From Torymus aiolomorphi (lineage: Eukaryota; Arthropoda; Insecta; Hymenoptera; Torymidae), in assembly GCA_036365515.1 (NCBI GenBank), contig CM070877.1, positions 110,934,011 through 110,998,010 of the forward strand: a stretch of DNA of 64,000 bases, given 5' to 3'. Below the pieces are notes generated by a model. The model saw only the letters and a program-made list of their open reading frames with translations, did no database searches and was not told the origin of the DNA. The position numbers and the translations under genes are program-made. The first letter of the stretch is position 1. Every line of letters begins with the position of its first letter. Of the stretch, positions 60,441 to 64,000 are shown piece by piece.

Positions 60441-61977
60441 GGAGGTTATAGATATTGTATCATTAGGTCCGAATTTCAGTCATACTAGACGTGTGTCTAA
60501 AAATGACGTTGTATCTTCAATCAAAAACATAGAACAACGTTTGTATTCGTTGGATGTTGAAATGTCGATAAAAAATGACATAAGAGAAAAAGTTACGGAA
60601 AACTTGAATTGGACCCTTAAAAAACAAACCCAGATTTTGACAGAAGAACGTAATTTCACCAAAAAACTAATAGCTTCCAAAAAATTTTTAAAAAATAATC
60701 CTAATATAATGTTCACAAAAGCTGATAAAGGCAATGTGACTGTTTGTCTAAATAAATCTGATTACACCTCAAAAATGCTTGAACTTTTGTCGGACCAAAA
60801 TACTTATATTAATGTCAGTAGAAACCCGCTTAGTAAATTAAGATTAGATACTAAAGTAATACTTAATAATCTTAACAATAACGAGTTTTTATCTGATAGA
60901 TACCATAAAAATCAACTAACTCTCACGAACACAACTATAGCAAAAGGTTACGGCCTGCCAAAAATACACAAGGAAAATGCGCCACTTCGCCCGATCATAT
61001 TACTAGTAAATAGTCCTACTCACCTTTTAGCCGAAATTATTTATAAAGAATTAAAAGATTCAATTAAGTTACCGGAATCCCACATCAATAATAGTTTTGA
61101 ACTAAAAGTTAAATTAAAGAATTTCAAATTACAGGATGAGCACATTTTATTATCTTTAGATGTCAAATCGTTATTTACTAGCATTCCGGTAGAGCTTGTA
61201 TGTGACAGTATCGATAAACGCGTGCGTTCTATCATGAACAAATGTTTAATTCCCATAGATGAAATAAAAAAGTGTATCCGTTTCTTATATGACAACACTT
61301 ACTTCTCTTTCAATAACAAGGTTTACAAACAAATATACGGTACACCGATGGGTTCCCCAATCTCTCCACTCTTTGCTGATATTGTTATGGATGATTTGGA
61401 AAAAATGTGTTTACAAACCTTGAAGAATAAATATAATTGTGTACCACTTTTTTATTATAGATATGTTGATGACACTATTATGTGCATAAAAAGAGAACAC
61501 ATTGATCTGGTAGTTTCCATTTTTAATTCGTACCACAAAAGTTTACAATTCACATATGAAATAGAAAATAATAATAGTATTAGCTTTTTAGATATGACAT
61601 TAATTAAAGAAAACAATAGAATTAGTACAAATTGGTATCAAAAGCCAACTTCTTCAAGTAGAGTAATCAATTTTCTTTCAAAACATCCAATCCAGCAAAA
61701 AAGAAATATCATCTATAACTTAACTGACAGAGCGATTGTACTTTCAGACAAGCGATTTCATTTCGAGAATTTGAAAAAAATTAAAAATATGTTAATTCTT
61801 AATGAGTATCCTTCTACTTTCATTGATAAAAATATTAAAACACGTCTACAGTATCTAAAATATAAATCAAAATTCATCAACAAAAACACACATAAAAAAT
61901 CAATGTTCCAAAAAATGCCTAAGATTCAATTACCGTTCACTAACAATTACGAAAGAATTTCTTCAATTTTTAAGTAA
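60430..61977 (+). CDS. Penelope reverse transcriptase
   Basis: Open from after a TAA at 60427-60429 to the TAA at 61975-61977; no obvious ATG opens it, and the N-terminus may begin at a non-ATG codon or be truncated (the first family-like residues are LGPNFS, near 60463). Key motifs: FTKADKGNVTVCLNK, GLPKIHKENAPLRPI, LLSLDVKSLFTSIPVELV (first catalytic Asp), QIYGTPMGSPISPLFADIV, YYRYVDDTIMCI (YVDD, 61462-61473), SISFLDMTL and TNWYQKPTSSSRVINFLS. These are typical Penelope/telomerase-like RT motifs. About 515 residues. The stop at its end separates it from the in-frame endonuclease. Confidence 0.92.
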   Translation, partial: HLRLEVIDIVSLGPNFSHTRRVSKNDVVSSIKNIEQRLYSLDVEMSIKNDIREKVTENLNWTLKKQTQILTEERNFTKKLIASKKFLKNNPNIMFTKADKGNVTVCLNKSDYTSKMLELLSDQNTYINVSRNPLSKLRLDTKVILNNLNNNEFLSDRYHKNQLTLTNTTIAKGYGLPKIHKENAPLRPIILLVNSPTHLLAEIIYKELKDSIKLPESHINNSFELKVKLKNFKLQDEHILLSLDVKSLFTSIPVELVCDSIDKRVRSIMNKCLIPIDEIKKCIRFLYDNTYFSFNNKVYKQIYGTPMGSPISPLFADIVMDDLEKMCLQTLKNKYNCVPLFYYRYVDDTIMCIKREHIDLVVSIFNSYHKSLQFTYEIENNNSISFLDMTLIKENNRISTNWYQKPTSSSRVINFLSKHPIQQKRNIIYNLTDRAIVLSDKRFHFENLKKIKNMLILNEYPSTFIDKNIKTRLQYLKYKSKFINKNTHKKSMFQKMPKIQLPFTNNYERISSIFK

Positions 61978-62379
61978 TACAATATTACCACGATTCCCAC
62001 AGTGAATAAAAGTATGAACTCCGTGATTAAATTGGGGAAAGATAAGTCTGACAAATGGGATCAAACAGGTGTGGTGTACAAATTTACTTGTAAAAATTGC
62101 CCAGCTACGTACATTGGTGAAACCAAACGTTCTTTAAAAACAAGAATCAATGAACATAAGAAAAACAAAAACATCGAGTCCGTAGTACACACCCACAAAA
62201 ATAGTTTGAATCACGAATTTAATTGGGACGACACAAAAATTATAGACATTGAGCGGAATTATAAAAAAAGACTCTTATCGGAAATGATACACATAAAATG
62301 TAACAAACACAGTATAAACAAGAAAGAGGATATTTATACACTTAACCGCATTTATTTTCCTTTACTTTCGAAATTTTAA
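61978..62379 (+). CDS. Penelope GIY-YIG endonuclease domain
   Basis: In the same frame as the RT and directly after its TAA (61975-61977). An internal ATG at 62014 could also open it. GVVYKFTCKNC...ATYIGETKRSLKTRINEHKK shows the GIY-YIG core (YKF...YIG, catalytic Arg) with the CxxC insert usual for Penelope. It ends with LNRIYFPLLSKF. In other Penelope elements RT and EN form one protein, so this single nonsense codon probably inactivates the copy, unless it is read through. The enzyme nicks target DNA to prime reverse transcription. Confidence 0.88.
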   Translation, partial: YNITTIPTVNKSMNSVIKLGKDKSDKWDQTGVVYKFTCKNCPATYIGETKRSLKTRINEHKKNKNIESVVHTHKNSLNHEFNWDDTKIIDIERNYKKRLLSEMIHIKCNKHSINKKEDIYTLNRIYFPLLSKF

Positions 62380-62486
62380 CTGCTAACGTCATGATTGTTT
62401 TTGTTATGATTGACTACTTCAATACTTTCGTCTATTTTGATAGCGTTGTGTATAAAATGATATGTACGTTAATGTTCTTTGCCACT

Positions 62487-62774
62487 AGCCTTAAGTGTTA
62501 ATATGACTGTACATCGTTATAAATTTTGACTCGTTGACTTGTGCCAACGTTTAAGGTAAATAGGGTTCGTTTCTTTTTTTATATATCATTGGTTTTTTTA
62601 CCGAATGTTATACGTGATTTGTAATTCTGTATTTTTATTTAATAAACATCTAGCCTGAAGAGGTCGGCAGACCAAGCCGACGAAACGTCGCTTTGAAGCA
62701 TTTACAGAAAAAAAGATCAAGTCTCTTTTTTTGTATTAAAAAAGCCCCATCCTGATCCATAAGTATCTTTCAAA
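62487..62774 (+). repeat. Penelope pLTR, right
   Basis: Inverse of 60153-60440, beginning AGCCTTAAGTG and ending ATACTTATGG-type sequence inverted (CTTTCAAA). Confidence 0.92.
62650..62700 (+). ncRNA. Candidate hammerhead ribozyme in the Penelope pLTR
   Basis: CTGAAGA (62655-62661) fits the CUGANGA core. Next comes a GTCGGC...GCCGAC stem (loop AGACCAA), then GAAA (62682-62685) and GTC (62687-62689). The order CUGANGA, stem II, GAAA, UH is that of minimal type I hammerheads reported in Penelope pLTRs. Stem III would be extremely short, as is known for those that act as dimers. The inverted pLTR carries the same motif on the minus strand (about 60230-60280). Confidence 0.55.
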
Positions 62775-62825
62775 CATGAATAATATGGAGGGCGATAAAT
62801 TCACATCTCAAATATAATTGCTTTG

Positions 62826-63999
62826 GTTTTTCCGGCATTCAAATGCAGGCCAGAGCCCTCCGCCCACCCAGACACCATTTGCACTACGTCGGTTAGCTGA
62901 GCCACACCCTCTAAGATTTTGTCCTTAGTAGTATGAACGTAGATCTGTAGGTCATCGCATAGAAAATATTATTGTATATGTTCCCGTCAAGTATGTCCTG
63001 TAGATCATTCACGTACGGACAGAAGAGCAGGGGTCCCAGGACAGATCCCTGTGGAACACCCAGATTGGTTTCCAACCAATCAGAATGTCCATTTTTATTT
63101 GTAATAACCATCTGAGCACGTCCTTGTAAATATGATTTTATCCACAGAAGAGCTGAACTGGAGAACCCTGACCTACGGAGTTTCCGTAGTAGCTTCGATG
63201 GTGATACAGTATCAAAAGCTTTACTGAAGTCGAATAAGAGTAATAGCGTTACTTTCTTGTTATCTTTAGCCGTGCGTATGTCCTCAGTTAGTTTTAACAG
63301 TGCAGTCTGTGTACTGTGATGCCTACGGAAACCGGCCTGGAGGGGATCAAGTAATTTATGGTCTCTAAGGTACTCCATAATTTGGTCATGGGCAAGTTTC
63401 TCAAGAACTTTGGAGAGGAAGCAAAGTAGCGCTATAGGACGAAAATCCGAGGCAGTAGCCGGAGCTACTTTCTTTTTTAGCGCTATTATTTACGCCTGCT
63501 TCCAGGTTCTCGGAAAAATCCCATGTGCAAAAGAGGAGTTAAAAATTTTATCTAGATAATTACCAATAACAGGCAGAGCTTTCGCGAACACTCTTTGTGG
63601 GACTCCGCCTACTCCCTTCGCCTGTGAGGAAAAGTGAGAAATAGCAAGGACTACGGTATTGAAATCTACTGGTTTGAAATGAAAACCTTCCTCATTTACA
63701 GGCAGAATAATGTCCATTGCTTCTTCAATATTTTTAAAGGGTGAGACGGAAATTCCAGCAAAGTAAGCGTTCAACTCTCCTGGTGTAAGGCCATGAAGGT
63801 CCTCCTCTTTACGCTTTGGTAAGAGGCCGAGGTTGCGCATTTCCTTCCAAATGTCCTTGTTAGCATCAAGAGCGTCTGTGAGATGGTCATGGAGAAAGGA
63901 ATTACGCTCTTGAGTAATACGCAAGTCGACCTCATTGTTTAGACTAAGAAACTCATCAAGTAGCTCCGTACGCCCAGTACGTTTGTAGCATCTGTGCGT
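62826..63999 (-). pseudogene. LINE reverse transcriptase core
   Basis: From the window edge: PFKNIEEAMDII, GVGGVPQRVFAKALP and FNSSFAHGIFPRTWKQA, then an in-frame TAA (63490-63492), LLDPLQAGFRRHHSTQTAL, LLLFDFSKAFDTVSPSKLL (first catalytic Asp), GVPQGSVLGPLLF and VNDLQDI. At the YADD catalytic box (about 62955-62965) one base is missing, which changes the frame inside the motif; the remaining LQIYVHTTKDK, SGWAEGSGLHLNAGKTKAI is in the next frame. One stop and one frameshift: inactive. Confidence 0.88.
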
Positions 64000-64000
64000 G

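Larger units (their letters stand above)
60153..62811 (+). mobile_element. Penelope-like element, recent
   Basis: 288-bp pLTRs in inverted orientation (60153-60440 and 62487-62774) that look identical by eye. A 37-nt tail (62775-62811) follows the right pLTR, as described for Penelope elements. The target duplication is ATATAATTGCTTTG (60139-60152 and 62812-62825). Inside are RT and GIY-YIG endonuclease in one frame broken by one stop. It is inserted in the LINE. The identical repeats indicate a young insertion. Confidence 0.93.
58985..63999 (-). mobile_element. LINE (non-LTR retrotransposon), split by a Penelope element
   Basis: Reads on the minus strand from beyond the right window edge to 58985, where its 3' end is a short (TATC)n tail next to GTTTATTCGCC. 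RT pieces lie on both sides of the Penelope insertion, which falls at the end of the RT core (duplicated ATATAATTGCTTTG). The domain make-up suggests a CR1/Jockey-like LINE. The 5' part with the endonuclease is outside the window. Confidence 0.85.

Overview
The window looks like heterochromatin-like, repeat-saturated DNA from an arthropod, most likely an insect. I lean weakly to Hymenoptera. The mix fits this: mariner, BEL/Pao, Ty3/gypsy, Penelope, Helitron, a TTAA-targeting DNA transposon and virus-like Polinton/Maverick elements. Non-coding DNA is AT-rich, and there are tRNA-like Pol III heads and long dinucleotide runs. I see no intact host protein gene. The only host-derived coding sequence is a broken RAD51 copy near 46 kb.

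Layout. 0-2.5 kb: clustered hairpin (MITE-like) repeats. 2.5-4.2 kb: AT-rich DNA with a 200-bp AC microsatellite. 4.3-10.2 kb: arrays of a ~93-bp repeat that change orientation near 6.38 kb, with a large palindrome and a mariner fragment inside an outer inverted repeat. 10340-22585: a Polinton/Maverick with AG...CT inverted termini, a 5/6-matching 6-bp target duplication and a decayed adintovirus-like gene set: packaging ATPase fragment, phospholipase-like domain, pX-like core protein, adenain-like protease, penton and double jelly-roll capsid. An intact mariner sits inside it. 22.67-29.23 kb: a Russian-doll foldback: ACGTAATTACGT-rich arms, then an ACACGGAAAAAA-ended element, then a tRNA-like sequence, then a TTAA-flanked Kolobok/Mutator-like transposon. 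30.1-32.7 kb: more 93-bp repeats and a broken Helitron Rep.

33240-43749: a 10.5-kb unit bounded by TTAA-GGGGATGCC inverted arms. It holds a second, different Polinton remnant (minus strand) joined to a 5'-truncated BEL/Pao retrotransposon. 43.8-53 kb: hairpins, degenerate TGTGCCAAACTG arrays, the RAD51 copy, several tandem repeat families and a solo LTR. 53-58.9 kb: a degenerate Ty3/gypsy element. 59-64 kb: a minus-strand LINE split by a young Penelope-like element with 288-bp inverted pLTRs, a 37-nt tail, a 14-bp target duplication and candidate hammerhead ribozymes.

Most unusual. (1) Genes at the left of the Polinton are followed by sequences matching the replication-dependent histone mRNA 3' stem-loop, two in tandem after one gene and a near-match after another. 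(2) A protein family beginning K/DY-x-VD-x-Q/H-GF occurs at both ends of the Polinton and, in the second Polinton, is fused to the adenain-like protease. (3) In the first Polinton most genes carry a TATA box about 45-70 nt before the ATG, arguing for gene-by-gene viral-style transcription. All viral-type genes here carry frameshifts, stops, truncations or fusions, so the elements look like fossils rather than functioning viruses.
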